This document shows positions 12,836-26,800 of a DNA stretch of 64,000 bases, one piece after another. Location of the stretch: contig OX104128.1 of the NCBI GenBank assembly GCA_944470555.2, forward strand, positions 42,329,920-42,393,919. The letters are read 5' to 3'. Made by a program: the position numbers and the translations under genes. Under the pieces are notes generated by a model. The model had not been told where the DNA came from and did not search any database. It was given only the letters and a program-made list of their open reading frames with translations. The DNA comes from Heterobilharzia americana (lineage: Eukaryota > Platyhelminthes > Trematoda > Strigeidida > Schistosomatidae). Numbering within the stretch: the first letter of the stretch is position 1; each line of letters starts with the position of its first letter.

Positions 12836-13821
12836 TTACACAGTACCAGAACATTACATAATATAGTGAAATTTTTCTCACGGTCAAAACTTCAATTTAT
12901 TTGATGACCTAAAATGTTATACTAAATCGATTCAGCCAAAACATCTAGCTGAAAGATTTATTCTGGACTTAGAATGACTTTACTAAGCAAGATAAATTAA
13001 GGAATCTAGTTAGATTATGCAAGTAATGAAACAGCAAAAAGCATTGCCTTTGTGAACAATAATAGGGTGAAGAATGAGTGCGAAGCATTTATGAACCATA
13101 TACTTTTTTGATTTTAACCACTTATATCACTTCATGACCATAGATACATGAAAAAATTAAAGAAACTCTAGGTTTCCTGAGACACACATTAACACTGAAA
13201 TGCTCGTGTTGACAGTGCAAAATTCTGAGTCTAATTTACTAACGGTATAGACAAAACTTTCCAGTATTCGGAAAGATCTACTTAGGTTATCACTACTTAA
13301 GCAAAGTATTTATTTTCCAGTGTCACAGATCATCTTTATCAAACAGAACTATGATTTATCAACCCACATACTCTGCATGCATTCGAAAGTAAGTGTTTTT
13401 CCGACTCACGATAGGTAGATCAAATATTGTATACGCTGGCACATTTCACTGTATCATTTCAAGAACCAAAATAATCAGAGAGAAAAAAGTATTGACTATA
13501 TTGCCAGGTTAAATTTCACTTTGATCAGCAAAATACTTTTCTAGTATACCAGTAAGAAAAATCCAATCTTAAATAGGAAAAACCACCATCTAACGATTAG
13601 ACCACTTCAAGTTCGCTGAAATTGCTTAGCGTTCACAGCGGTCTTCAAATAGTAATATTTGTCCTATTATATATACCATAAAGGTTTTTCATTGGCACAT
13701 AATCGTAATACTGTTTCTTAATATGTGGATTTATAATGTAAATACTTTTCATTAAAATTATTTATAATTTAAATTGAATCAATTCAATTTTGAGGTTTGT
13801 GATGATTAACTGATTTCAAGT
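12836..13821. other. Unassigned AT-rich sequence
   Basis: Nothing recognised: no open frame of note and no repeat motif. Confidence 0.4.
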
Positions 13822-13956
13822 TGGTATTCATCATAGACAGATATCACATAGAGAAACAGTGAAAACTTGGGAGCACTTGGCAGCTGCTTCGTTCTAGCAT
13901 GAGAATTCTTCAGCAGTGCGCACACGTAAGCTGGACAGGGATCAACATCAATACAT
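13822..13956 (-). repeat. Second SINE-like family, minus copy (3' half)
   Basis: On the minus strand, the tail of the family is well preserved: GCGCACTG, core box CTGAAGA, stem II, GAAG, AGCT loop, GCC, AAGTGCTCCC, then the 3' end. Stem I (GCACU/AGUGC) is intact. The tRNA-like 5' half is missing or unrecognisable. Confidence 0.7.
13876..13922 (-). ncRNA. Hammerhead ribozyme-like relic (type I), stem I intact
   Basis: The box CUGAAGA (13907-13913 read on minus) fits CUGANGA. Stem I pairs over five base pairs. Two changes depart from an active ribozyme: GAAA is GAAG, and the cleavage triplet GUC is GCC. These two bases are partners 15.1 and 16.1, so A-U has become G-C, a compensatory-looking pair. 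The first pair of stem II is A-C. Activity is doubtful. Confidence 0.4.
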
Positions 13957-14187
13957 GGGTTATACCTTCAGTTTAGTTTTGCTATTCCCATCTTTCAGTT
14001 AAATTATTTCCAGCTTTCAGTCACACCGTAACCTTCGTAAGGGAAAGAATATTTAAATTACTTCAAATATAATTTCTATCATCCAAAGTTTAGTTTATTT
14101 TGGTGTCAAATCGGGGGTAACACTTAAAATTATTATTTTTAACTACAACACACAATACAATTTATTTTAGCATTTCCCTACTAATAA

Positions 14188-17158
14188 CCTCGCCTAGTTA
14201 ACTAGTTCGATAGTTACTAACCACTCCCATGCCCACACAAAGAGGCAACGTTGGGCATACGGATAGCAACACTAAACCAGATAAACAAACTTCAAAGCAA
14301 AAACAAAAGATAAAACAAAAAATTAAACTCATTCCTCACTAGAATCGAAGAGAAATAATGACGCCCATTGGTGACAGCCTTCAAGAAACCAGTTGGCCAA
14401 TGTGCCTTCACTCTCTCGATGAAGGCAAAAGTAAACATGGGGATATGGAATGTTCACACCATGAATGAAACTACCAAGGCTGCTCAGATTGCAAAACAGA
14501 TGAGGAGGTATGTTATAGAAGTGCTGGGCTGACAATCTGCGAGGAATCTGCACGTGGAATCGAAGTGCACTCTCCAAACTGTCAACTGTAGAGACAATAA
14601 TCTACTCCGATATTGTCACCCAGACGACAACCACGAGCACACTGAGTTTTCCAGGGGCTATCATGATCTCATGCAGTCGGAACCAATCTCCTCCTCCAGC
14701 ATCAGCATCATGACTGCAAGATTCAAATGAAGAGGAAGGAAATTCACAATCATACAACGCTACACCACACACCTACAAGTAATGCAGATGAAGAGAAGGA
14801 GGAGGAATTCTACAGAAAACTGCCATCAACACTGGACAACACCCCACTGTAGTTGGTGACATAGAAATTCCAATGGGTGGAGTGACTTGAATGTTGGGCT
14901 GGAAACAGACAACACAGGAAGAAACGTAATCCATCATGGGTTGAGAAGCACTCGGTGAAGTGCATGAGAATGGAGAACTGTTTGCAGACTTCTGCGCATT
15001 CAGTGATTCGGTGATTGGAGGCGAGGCAGTGTGTACAAACACAAGGATATTCACAAGGCAGTGACGTGAATTTGTTTCCACCAGACACACTACACTAAAG
15101 ATTAGATCAACTTCATCAGAATGTGAAGAAAGTGTAGACGCGGCCTACTGGACACAAGATCATATCAGATGAAGAAGGAGAGTAGATGTAGGTTCACACC
15201 ACTAACACCACTCACACCACTATCTAGTGCAAGCAACCTACTTTGAAAATCAAGTTGAAAGTCTCCACAGAAGTTGGTGATGGATGACAAAGGTTGAAGT
15301 TGAACACACAGAAGAAAAACTGAAGGAGGAAACTACAAAGAACATCTTCACGCCAGCCATGAGTAAAAAAGGGAAAAGTGAAGCAGAACAGGCTGCTGGT
15401 AGGAGAGATAGAGACTTGACAACATCATATCAAATAACCAGGTTACTACTATCTGGTAGGGAGGAGATCAACGTGGACGAATCCAATGAAAGATTGTGAA
15501 GGAAAGCTAGTTAGTAAAGAGTAGAGACAAATGAAACAATGGGCTGACCACTTGAAAAATACTCTCCATTAGACCACCACCTACAAGTCGTCCGGAAATA
15601 CCACCACCAGCCTAGCCACAGAATTATCAGTGAACACAGGCCCTCCGACAAGAGCAGAAGTGAAGTTCTGAACTCTATAGAGTTGCTGAAATTCGAGAAA
15701 GCAGAAGGACCAGGTAGGATTCTACCAGAAGCATCGAAGGCAGATGCAGACACAACAGCGGACATGCTCACACCACTACTGCAGAAGTTTTGGAGGGAAG
15801 GAAGGAAAGGTACCTGCCCATTGATTTGAAGAAGGGCTACCTTGTCAAACTCCCAAAGAAGGGAGACCTAACTCTCTGCAAGGACTGGCGAGGAATCATG
15901 CTCCTCTCCACCTCAAGCAAAATATTAGGCCACATCACACTGGAAAGACAAGGAACTGCTTTGTAATCAGAATTACGACCGGAACAGCCTGGATTCAGGA
16001 AGTACAAGTCACTTGCGGACCGAATTGCAACGCTGCACTATGCATCATCACAGACCAGAATATAGAATGGCAGAATAGCAGCTCTTCACCTCAACTTCAT
16101 CGACTCTATAAAGGCCTTTGACAGCGGCTTTAGTGCCACTAACATTCATCAACCTAATTCAACAGCTATATGAAGTCGCTACGTGCCCAGTGATCCACAG
16201 TGGAAAGCTCAGTGACGCCTCTGAAGTGAAGAGAGAAGTAAAACAAGGCTACCACCTACTACCACCGGTGATCTTCTTGATTGTTGTCGACTGAATTACG
16301 CAACAAACCGTGAGAAGCGAGATGGGAATTCGCTATCTGGACCGATGAAACTACCCTAGAATACTTGAATTTCACCAGTGATGTTTCATGTCTAGTGTCG
16401 CAAACTCAAAGATCTAAAGGTGGTGAAAACCAAAACGTTTACAGAAGAGGCAAGGGAGCGAAGACGGGACTTCAAGTGAATGTAAAGAAGACAGAGGTGA
16501 TGAAGATACCCAACCTAAAGGAAGTTGTCTCTTTCACCTATCTAGGCAGCACCGTTTCAACTACAGGTGACACAGATGAAGTCGTCAATGACAGGATTGG
16601 AAGAGCAAGACAGGCCTTCTTGAATTAATCTGAAACCAGTGTGGTGATCTACTGCACTCAGTATAAAGCGTGAAGAAGATCCGGATTCGCAACACCAATG
16701 TCAAGTCAGTGCTTCTGTATGACTCAGAGACTTGGCGCGTCACGAGAATCACTTCCAACAAACTACAGACATTCATCAACAGCTGCCACCTACACTCACT
16801 CGGTACTGAGGATCAGATAGCTAGAAAGAATAAGCAACAAAGAACTCTGGCTGGCAACCAACCAACCAAGAACCTATTCCCCAATAAATATGCAGAAGAA
16901 AGTGGAGATGGATCATGCATATATTGGGAAGATAGTTTGAGGACATCACGTGCCAGACCAGGCCGTCATGTGGAACCCGAAGGGGAAAAGACGAGTTAGG
17001 TGTCCAAGGGTGACATGGAGGAGATTGTGTGATGAGGAAATGAAAGCTTTTGGACATTCTTGGAGCCAGGTTGAAAGGACTGCAGAGAAGAGAGTAAAAT
17101 GGAGGCGTGCTACTGAAGCCCTATGTTCCACTAGGAACCCTAGTGACAGATAATAATA
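14188..17158 (+). mobile_element. RTE-clade non-LTR retrotransposon, copy 1 (defective, near full length)
   Basis: The sequence encodes, in decayed frames, an apurinic endonuclease domain followed by a reverse transcriptase. From ATG 14419 the product begins MKAKVNMGIWNVHTMNET, matching the endonuclease start of RTE elements, but a TGA at 14530-14532 interrupts it after about 37 codons. Farther on are endonuclease-type motifs (NENGE near 14969), RT palm remnants near 16090-16270, and the RTE carboxyl region: YLGSTVSTTGDTDEVV near 16540, LLYDSETWRVT near 16710, and MWNPKGKRRVRCPRVTWR near 16970. Such elements copy themselves by target-primed reverse transcription. Many stops and frameshifts, an internal deletion in the linker near 15370 and another within the RT make it inactive. 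It ends in GATAATAATA, an RTE-like tail. It resembles the SR2-type elements of Schistosoma. Confidence 0.85.
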
Positions 17159-19617
17159 CTCTTCTTTCTAAACAAAAGAATGTGTTCTTAAGTCAAACTA
17201 ACTGTTAAAACTCGCTATACAGTGAAAATATATGTTCGAAGTTTTCATCAGGAATTTAGAATTACTTCTTGTTAAAGCAGAATAATTCTATTAGCTTCAA
17301 ATTTCAGCCATGGCTTGAAACTTGACGCTTATCTGTAATAATATTTACAAATTAACTTATTTCTGGATAACTGCTAATGAAATAACGTATTTAGTATGGC
17401 TTTTTCCCTAACAGATTCAGTTTTGATAATATTCTCAAAACGTTATGCTGTACGCTAGGTGATAAGTGGAAGAAAATTAAAACATTTTCCTCGTGACACT
17501 GAGAAAAATATTGGATGGTTTCTAATTATATATCCATCTGAGTTTTAAGCAAAAGCTACTACGCATTTTTGATGATGTTGTCAAGTGGATTAGTTAGTTT
17601 AGTTATTATTAAGGTAAGATTTAGCTGCTCCACTTCTTTCCTATTTGCTTGTGTGACATCAGTATCATGTTTGTAAGGCAGCAGAGAAACAAGGCGACTT
17701 CCTTTTGCATTTTTATATGATGTTAACTGAACATGTCACTTAAGAAGTAGATGACAGCAAGCTTTTTATAATGATTTGATGCTACAAGAAATATAGTTGA
17801 TAATTGATTTTAATGGAAAAATTTTCCTTTTCTTTTCTATGAAACAATATAGCTACATAAAACAGGGAATTAGAACGTAATGCTTCGGTCAAAATCGTTT
17901 TTGGGTTACATAACTGTGGAAAACATCAACTAAATGGTAGATATCAAGCTAACTCATGCAGACCCATCAAAATTCAAAACGTACAACTGTAAGAACCATT
18001 TCTTTAATTCAACGGAGGTATAAAAGTTAACTGTATGACTAAAACCTACTATACGTGGTTTCGTGTAGATCCTAACTGGATTTGCGAGTCAGTTTATTGG
18101 CCTAACCGATAGATTCATTGAATCACGCTGTAGGAAATACCTCATAGCTCGTCCAGAATAACTAACACAAGAGTAGCTGAGATCTGGAATGTATGCTGGT
18201 GTGGACAAAAAGGAAACTTTATGTTCCAACCATCGTATTAAGTTCCATTTAGTTGTAAAAGTAAGCCTAATAATGGCTGCTGGTGAAAATACCATTTTCA
18301 GGGATCGTTACACTCTAGTGATGAGACTTTCGTGTAGATTATCACCCTTTGCCCTCTTCTGAAAGATGTGTTATTAAGGCGCTCACCACTCTTCTGCAGA
18401 AAGGCTGCCTACAAAGCTTCGTATGAAATCGTAGGATATTTGAATCACATAAAATTATGAATTATTTATATGGAAAACAGACGATAAGTTAGTATTGTAC
18501 TAAGTGGAAGATACTCGGCGACTGGTCCAATCCTAAATGAGTACAGTTTTTGTACTAGTGCCCATAGAATGCAGCATATGTCTTTTACATTAGTAGCACT
18601 TCAATGTAGAAATTCATATTTATCTGACAAAGCAGAATAATGTGGAAAATGGCTGAGAAGGAAGCGGAAGACCTACTTTTTACATTTCATAACCTTTTCA
18701 AATGTATGCTCATGCAAAAACTAAAAGGTTTCGTTTAATTAATGATAGCCTGAAGAAATCGAAAATGACTTTTAAAAGCCATTGAAATTAATTGAAGGAA
18801 AGCAGGAAGCAAATTTTTTCACCTTACTTAGGTTTCTCACTCATATGATTAAAAGTTAGAATTATAGATTTATAAAGTAGCAACTAATGACCTATTACGG
18901 TTATCCAAACTTGTTACCCACTCTACTTTCTTTTCATTTCTATTACATGCTGGTTTGAATATACCACATAATAATGCTTCGCTCTTTTTTTCTTATATTT
19001 TTCGTTCCCACTGTTTTTGTAGGTTCCGGTGAATCATTGGAGGCTTCATTATTCAAGGTAAAGTTGATACCAGGCTAGTCAACCATCATATCAATTATAT
19101 GAAAATAGTTGTATACATGTAGATCCGTTATACAGTTCAATCACTTATCACTCTACATTGATAGTATACTGTAAATGAATGCATCAGATATTTTGAGCAG
19201 TGATATATCTTTTATTCTGAGACAGCGCTGACCTAAGTAGCTGTCACTACTCATATGAGTTTTTCTTGCCCGAAAGATTGAAAGTGTTGGTGCTGGTTTG
19301 GTAGCATGGTGGATACAAACAGGTTGAAGATTCGAAAATGTTTGGTTAACAATTGAAGAAGTGAGGCTGTTTATCTCCTACCTCCTCTGTAAGTACATGC
19401 AATTAGGTATATAGCATCCTTCTGGAGTGTAATACACCTACAGATTTGACTAGATAACCATGAAAAAGTTCTTGACGTTCAGCTGTTCCCAATAAAATAC
19501 ACTGAACCTTTCTCAACTCTAATACAGAAAGTAATTCATGCAATTTCAACAAGCTATGGTCGAAATGTCAACTTATTTTTATGTATTTTGACGTTATGAC
19601 AATTTGCTTGGTTGTGC
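17159..19617. other. Intergenic or intronic sequence, nothing recognised
   Basis: AT-rich, no retroelement or tRNA-like motif. One minus-strand frame (18089-18295) has no known motif and no supporting context. Confidence 0.4.
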
Positions 19618-19682
19618 CTGGTGGAAGAATCCAGAAATCGTGTTTCATCCTATTTGAGACTCGTCAGCAGATTATCATAACT
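19618..19682 (-). repeat. Sm-alpha-like SINE, 3' tail fragment with hammerhead relic
   Basis: The minus strand reads CTGACGAG (19660-19667), a GTCT...GGAT stem II closed with wobble pairs, then GAAAC (GAAA at 19643-19646), a 4-nt loop, TTT and CTGGATTC. The two core boxes are intact. The cleavage triplet is UUU, which satisfies the NUH rule, but C15.2 faces U and stem I is poorly paired. The tRNA-like head of the SINE is absent. Confidence 0.6.
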
Positions 19683-19891
19683 GACATTCAGACAATATCG
19701 AGGCATTCGCATAGGAGACCATATGCCAATAGAGGTTGAATAATTTGATTCAATAATACAACGGAGCATAACAAGCATATCAACAAATAGTAATATTTTG
19801 AGGTCACTGAAAACTTTATTTTTAAGGTAGCATTCGTTATATTACTAGTTGATAGAAGTAGGAAACTGTGGACTACTGAACTCTCACCAGT

Positions 19892-20066
19892 TGCTGACCG
19901 GTAAACGCGTTCACTGTGAAACTTGAAGGTCATGAGTCCGATCCTAAATGAGGTGAGTTCTGGGGCGTACTGCTGCTGAGCCCCATACCGGGACGAAACA
20001 GCTGTCCAGGACTCTCAGGTTTTCAATCCTTCCCTAAATTATGTTGGCCTCTGATGAATGCTGCCT
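19892..20066 (+). repeat. Second SINE-like family, plus copy
   Basis: The tRNA-like block (GGTAAACGCGTTCACTGTG ... GAGTCCGATCC) is followed by a well-kept tail with the hammerhead layout and the family's 3' end (CTCAGGTTTTCAATCC). The family has the size and internal promoter boxes of a SINE transcribed by RNA polymerase III. Confidence 0.7.
19965..20015 (+). ncRNA. Hammerhead ribozyme-like relic with one core change
   Basis: The box is CTGCTGA (19973-19979), which differs from CUGANGA only at A6. Stem II is GC-rich (GCCCC...GGGAC) and closed. GAAA (19995-19998), C15.2, the AGCT loop and the GUC cleavage triplet (20004-20006) all match the minimal type I fold. A6 is part of the catalytic pocket, so this copy is probably inactive although otherwise close to intact. 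Confidence 0.45.
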
Positions 20067-23000
20067 TATTTTTGTGTTCGTTTTAATTGAGTTAGTGTTG
20101 CAAGCTGTAGTTGAAGCAAATATAGTACGAATGGTAATTGGAAGTTTGAATTCATGCATGATTCAGTTTCTAAGACAGTCTAATGAATCAATCGCTTGAC
20201 TAATTTCAACAATTGATGCAGTTCATCAATGAGAGTGTAAATATACGTCTATCAGATTCATTTACTGGTAACTAAAACGTACACAAAAAAAGAATAATTG
20301 AGCGACAATGAGGCATCTAAAATCATGATTAAAACATGTTTGGACATACAGTTTCGACCAGTTACCTCAGTCTTGTAACGGGGATACGCTACGTGACCAA
20401 CAGTACCGTCATCTCACCTACCAAACAGATACACCTAACATCGAACAAATTTTATCAAGTTTAAATTGAATGGTTAACAAAGAAGGTTGTACTTTTTACG
20501 AATCAAGTTCCGTTTTGTTGTTTCACATTCTCTTATGAGTGGAAAATGAATCACTGAAGACTACTTTCATTTTCTTGTCAAGAAATACCAACGTATAACA
20601 AAAAGTAAGGTTTTTTACTGGTAACACCAATTCTGAAGTACTCCCTTTTTTACTGAAAACTGTATTTACGATTGCAAAACACTATTATCTAACATTAGTC
20701 GATAAAGCCAAAATCTAACAATGAATGACACTATTTCCTTTAATGTATGTAGGTAACGTAATCTAAATGGTTTTGTCAGAAAAAGTATAGATTTATTCTA
20801 CTTAGTAATTTATCTTTTTCTGTTTGCAACAATCAGGAGCATCATCACTACGTCGAAAATCAGTATGATTTACATCAGTTTTACGAATATCTACTGCTTG
20901 AAGCTTCTACAGTAAAACATGAGCTTATAAGTTGTTGGTGATACTATCGCAAACCAAGAAATTCAAGACTGAAAACCATTTTTGAACAATGAATTTTCTA
21001 GAGCGGGCGATAGGTGATAAGAATCGGTATCAGACAGAAAGCCATTAAGGATATAGAAGAACTGAATACCTGTTTTATGAGTTTTCAACTTCTCGGAAGT
21101 GCGTGCTAATGACTCTGTGAGGGACTGAATATAAGACCACTGCATTTTTGGGTGAGCAAGTTACTCTTTTGAATACTGATTCACAATACAATGATCCACT
21201 TTTTTTCCTTTTGTCAGTACGCAGTGTAGCCTGAGCATCACCCTCCTTACTCTCAGCTCAGCCGATCTTATGACTTCTCATTAGGCTTCCATCTAAAAGC
21301 TAGTTACCAGAGTACAATCCACTTTTGGGTATCATCGTGACTGACAGGCTTGGAAGTAATAGTACTCGTGGAACATCACCAGCCTGAACATCATTCATGT
21401 GACGTAACTAGCTTTAATTTAAAAACCTAGAAAAATCTACATTTTCAGCTCAAATAAAAATAGAGAATTCGTGAATACACAAGCTACGAAATTCGGTAAG
21501 TTATTACTTCAAAGAAACGTCTCACTTTCGATCACATCAAAACTACACATTCACAGAAACATGATGTGGCAATTGATCAGTACAGACTCTCTTCATCTAT
21601 TTCAGAGCATAGGTTTTAATGTATACTTGAATTAAACTAAGAGATTTAGAAATTTTTCAAAGGATAAACGAAACGAAATTCTTAAGAGGACTAAGAAGAT
21701 TTATCTACAACAAAATCCATACTGAACTAGACATGAAAACAAGTTAGGTGACAAGGCGTAAAGTGAGAAAAAAATCATTATTACTCAATATTTTCTGAAG
21801 AAATTGCAAAGAAATTAATCCAACTCACTTCTCTGAAGTTTTGACACTTCCAAGAACTTCAAACAAAGCTTCACGATTGAACCACATAGATCAGGTAACG
21901 AAATACCACCAGACACAGTGTTCTCATTCTCATTCCACCTGCTGATTAAATAATCAACCAAATATACATAATAGCATACTCGATCGAAACGAATCGTAAA
22001 GTGGATATAAATGAGTCGTTCTTCATTCTGTACCGCGTTTCCACCGACTTGCCAAAAGGTGCTCCCCTCAGCATCTTTCAAACTGCAGAAGTAGTAGCAA
22101 CTGAGATCGACCATCTCGTGTTGTGTATTGAGAAGAAGTAAGTGTTACCTCTGAAACTACTGAGACCCAATTCCAGATGCACAAATTTGTTAGCAACCTG
22201 CCCCAGATAGTCTAATTCCATAATCTGAAATAATTTTGACAAATTCTCTTAACCTATTTTGTTTTTCTTAGTTTATTTCATCCAGTTGTCATAAACATTT
22301 TCCCATCGTTTATTAGACCATCACCTTATAGCATTACATAGGCCATATAATCACTTCGATTATTTTGAATTAAATCCTAGTAATAATTGATTCCATCATA
22401 AACGTCCGCACATGACTTTTCTCAATTCACTTCCTCAGCCGTATAGTATTACTGACAAACTGGTAAGCGGAATCTCTGTAATGCTGACGTGTAGTTCTTC
22501 AACAAGTACATATAACTGTAGAACGTGAAGAAGTTATCGAAAAGAACATTCTTTGTTCATTCAAATGGCTTTTGGGTTGTAGTGGGAATTTTCAACGATA
22601 AGCCTCTTTTATTTATTTGCGTATTGCAACCTGAAGATGAAGTTTAACTTAAAAAATGTCATGTATTCTCAAAATGCTCTTCAGACAATCTGACCACTTA
22701 ACAGTTTGTCTTGGCAAATTTAATGCTAATATTGTAATCATTTTCAGGAGAAATATAACGCCTAATATAATAAAAAATGGAATACGAAGAATAAGGATGA
22801 GAAATGTCCTCTTAATGTACTCCCAACATAAAAGGGATATAAATTACGGCTTTGAGTGCAAGAATGAACAGTTAATTGCTATTGAAAAAACACTGTAGAA
22901 AAGTATTCTTAGTGCCAGAGCCTAAGTAAAGCCCTATATTCCTGATAAAAGATTTTAAAGGCTGCTTTTCGTCAGTGTTGTACCCATCTCAGTAATGTTT

Positions 23001-23699
23001 TTTCTGGTTGATGAAAATAAATATTTACTATCGGCTTTCCTCTAGTATTAGGAATTCATTTATTTTCGAAGCTATTCTCACCCATTCTTCACTACTCTCA
23101 ACTATTTCCAGTGTTTGTGTATTCACATGAAAATTTAAACTCATAAGTAGTTGAGGATCATGAAGAAGAATATGCTTTATCTTCGTGGCAATGATAGACC
23201 CAACTAAGTAACTAATTATATGTATTCTTGCTGAGAACAGACTTCAGATTTAACCATATTTATCTCCTCTTATTATCTATTTATTCGATTCCTTATAACA
23301 CTGTTTGTTTGTCATTTGCTTAAATTTAGTTACCTTTTGTTTATCTAGCACTATTACATGTTTTTAGCAGGTTATTTGACATGCACTGCATAAATATATG
23401 ATACTTTTCAAACATGATGTTTCTCTTCATGATGTATTAGCTTATTGTAAAAGTCTTCGCAAATCTCTTATTCATTCACCTGAATGCATTAGACCATATG
23501 TAGTCTTTTTAAAAGTGACACTGGTGCTCATTCAGTAAAACATTTGTTCACTAAACCAAATACCCTTCATTAATCCGTTATTCAGAATACAAAATGCTTG
23601 AAATTTTTGGTTTTCCATTTTTGTCATGAAAATTTTATTTGGAAAATTAAATTTCATTTATTTCAACAAGTATCCAAACATTTATTAGACGAAGTATAA
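20067..23699. other. Mostly unassigned; possible SINE fragment near 21260-21330
   Basis: AT-rich sequence without a recognisable gene. Around 21270 the string ATGACTTCTCATTAGGCTTC matches the reverse complement of the 5' segment of the second SINE-like family, so a worn minus-strand fragment is likely there. Minus-strand frame 21815-22114 (99 codons) has no recognisable motif. Confidence 0.35.
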
Positions 23700-23890
23700 C
23701 AATATAGACTACTGAATTCTAACCCACTATCTGAATGATAAAGCGGTTACCACAAGATCCGATGGTTTTCAGCTAAGTCTCTCAGACGGTTATGGGTGCG
23801 TTCTGCTTAGGAATCACAAAGCAGGAGGGAACAGCTGCTTAACTGTCTGAAGTTTTCAATGTTTTCCCAGCATATATCAGTTTTTGATGA
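23700..23890 (+). repeat. Second SINE-like family, strongly diverged plus copy
   Basis: Recognised from the run of family landmarks in order: GGTGCGTTCTGC, AACAGCTGCTTAACTGTC, GTTTTCAATG and ATATCAGTTTTTGATG. The hammerhead boxes have decayed. Confidence 0.5.
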
Positions 23891-26800
23891 AAATTATGTT
23901 GACATCACATTTAGTCTCTAAAGTTTTGAGTACTTTTTTCTTGTTGGTTTTTGTCGTATCTAACCCAAATAGACTTTTAGATCTCTCTAAATAGATCATA
24001 CAAGACATACTGAACTGGACGTTTATCACCTACAGGAAAGTCGATAATTCAAAAATCAGCATAATTTATAATATGTTTATCACTTTTCTGTGAATTTTAG
24101 TCTAACTCACGTAGTATTACTCCTTCGTCAGATTGAAGAGTTTCAAAGATTCAGTTAGTCTAAGATGAGCAACATTATGTGTAATGTATGACAGAAAAAA
24201 AGCAGTAGCCTCTTCCTGAACTGAAGTTTTCCTTCTTTATGCTTTGTCTTAAATTCAGATATTAAATAAGAAAGATTCTTATTTAAATGACACAGGAGGT
24301 ACCGGAACCTTTCAATTTATGCCTTACATTATAACTGTTTGGTATACCAGTACAAAACCTTTTTGCCAAGTAATTAATAGTTTACCGGTAATCTGGGACA
24401 TAATGGTGTACTTTGTTTGTTTTAGATAATGTATTCAATAGCCTCAGTATAAAGTAGGTTGAATGGTGGAAGATATTGTTCAGAGACTGTCTATTTCACT
24501 AACTGGATATTTATTCAAAATTCAACCATCCTTCTGGCCATTCTGTTCGTCTTTAGTTATTGATTATCCTGAATAGAGATGAACGTCTGTGGTAACCTTA
24601 AAATTTTATCATTGAATACTTCTGCGAACTCAAGACAGAAAGAAGTTTTCTTCACTGATACGAGTAAATCATTCTAATAGAGGGATCCCATTCTAAGACT
24701 CCAAAATCAAGACTAAGTAAATATATTTGTAACACTGTATTATTCTGACACAGGATTACTTACTGCTTTCATTTTCATTGCAACAAACGCTATTATGATG
24801 TTGAACAAATTAAGGCTTCATTCTCAGTTAGTAAGAGAAACTGCGATACACTAGAGATACTTTTAGTAACAAAGTAATTAAATAATATTTGCCACACTTG
24901 ATTTTTCTCCTCATTTTTTAGCATTTTTTTCTCTTACTTATACATTATGGTTACTGCCAGTTAAAGAAATTATTCTGCTAACCATATTCATTTCAGACAG
25001 CCCAAGTAATAATTAGTCAATCAATTACTCCATCTAGTTCAGCTTTATGAGATATAAGGATAGTTAATTTAATTTAAATTAGGATATTTATCATGAGGGG
25101 TGTCAGTGCCAACAAATCTGAACCAAATGACAGACATGTGATAGAAAAACAGTTCTGTTATATTTTAGATATTATTGATTCCTAAATTTTAGAGAAAAAG
25201 TTTACCAGTATTGTACTGATGAATTCTTCTCGAAGATGACGATTGTCATGATGAACTGACGCTATGCTGTACGCAGTGCTTAAAACATAAACACTGAAGA
25301 CAGGAAGTGGTTCTAAGCCCCCCTCCCTTACGTTTTCAACTGATAAATGCTTTCTCCATGAAGACTTCAGGTGCATATTTGATGCGATTCTTTAAATATA
25401 TATGTATATATATAAATATATTGCGTTAAAAAGGTATTCTTCGGAGAGATTTCAGGATTTTGGTACACACACTGAAGTGGTGTTTTAAAAAGGGAATCAG
25501 TAAGTCATCTTTACAATCCTGCATCATCCATATCTTTATATTGGTTATTTAGATTATTTTGTTTTTCTTGTACAATTGGTGTTTATCTTTCCTTTAATTA
25601 CTGAATAGTTATTTCACAAGAAATGAAATATATATGGTGTAAATAAAGGATATTCTGAATACATATTGTGATTATTATCATAAAAAACAGATAAAAACAT
25701 TATAAAGGTCTGAAACTGCTGTATAATTTTCAAAACTGCAAACTAAATTGTCTATTTGATGTAGCACACAGTCATGCAGTTTTATTTACTACAGCTATTT
25801 ACATACAGTAAATAATACAGTCTTTTTGTACCATATAAAATGAACATATCAATATGGAATTATACTCTACCATGGTGACCATGTTTTATTTTACAGTAAT
25901 GAGATGATAAAAGCTACGAAACACTACATCGCCACACCAAAACAGAAGACAAAACTGGAAAACTAGAAGTAGAGAGGATGGAATTAGAAGTTGCAGAAAG
26001 CCATAAGATACAAAGAAGAAAGATAAAAGCAAATAACCTGTTGTGATACTAAAGTCTGGATGAAAATGATTAATGGATAAATATGAGTGGATGCGGTTGA
26101 TTGTGGAGCATATGACGTTGAGTTTCCAGCCAGTGGTTTCTGTTTTCTCATGAACACCAACACATTTTAATCTTGCAGCTCAGACAAACAGTAAGAAATT
26201 TCATGAAGCAATTTCATGTTTTGGTTTAGCAATACCTGATGTTTTCCAACACAGCCCAGCTTCGCTCTACTCAACCTAATTGATGAAAGTTAGTAGCTTC
26301 ACAAACTGACTCACCTCTTTTATCTAAGATAAAACATTTAACTTCTACATTTCGGATTTATTGGCTGTAAAACAGTTGGCCTACTTTAGGGGGTCACTGA
26401 GGTTGAGAGTTCGGAGCCTTTTCTTTTTCTCCACCTTTAATGGTCATGTCCTATAAGTATGCAGTAAGATATAAACACGTGGGCCTTAGAAACTTCGTAC
26501 CACATTGACACGAAAATTGTTGTAATCTGGTGAAAGCCTACAGAGTTTTTTTAACCGGTGTAAGGCTGCTATCATTTGTAGAACCAAAAGAGCTGGTTTG
26601 ACTTCCTAAACAAGTGGAGGTGAGCATACTTAAGCGCTTCACTTTCTATTATCATAATATGTATCAATGCAGAGAAGCCTTGCATCAACATTTGAATTCT
26701 GGAGGTTCATAAGTGCATCACATACACTCCTTGACTGTCACTTAAATTGACACTCCTAACCTGACAAGATAGGGTTATTTGTTCTCTCTAAGTCAACTCG

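Noticed and set aside
14773..15090. Antisense open frame of 105 codons repeated identically in three places (also 39255-39572 and 54562-54879)
   Set aside because: It lies antisense to the RTE endonuclease region, and the copies themselves are nearly identical at DNA level. The repetition reflects recent copying, not selection on a protein.
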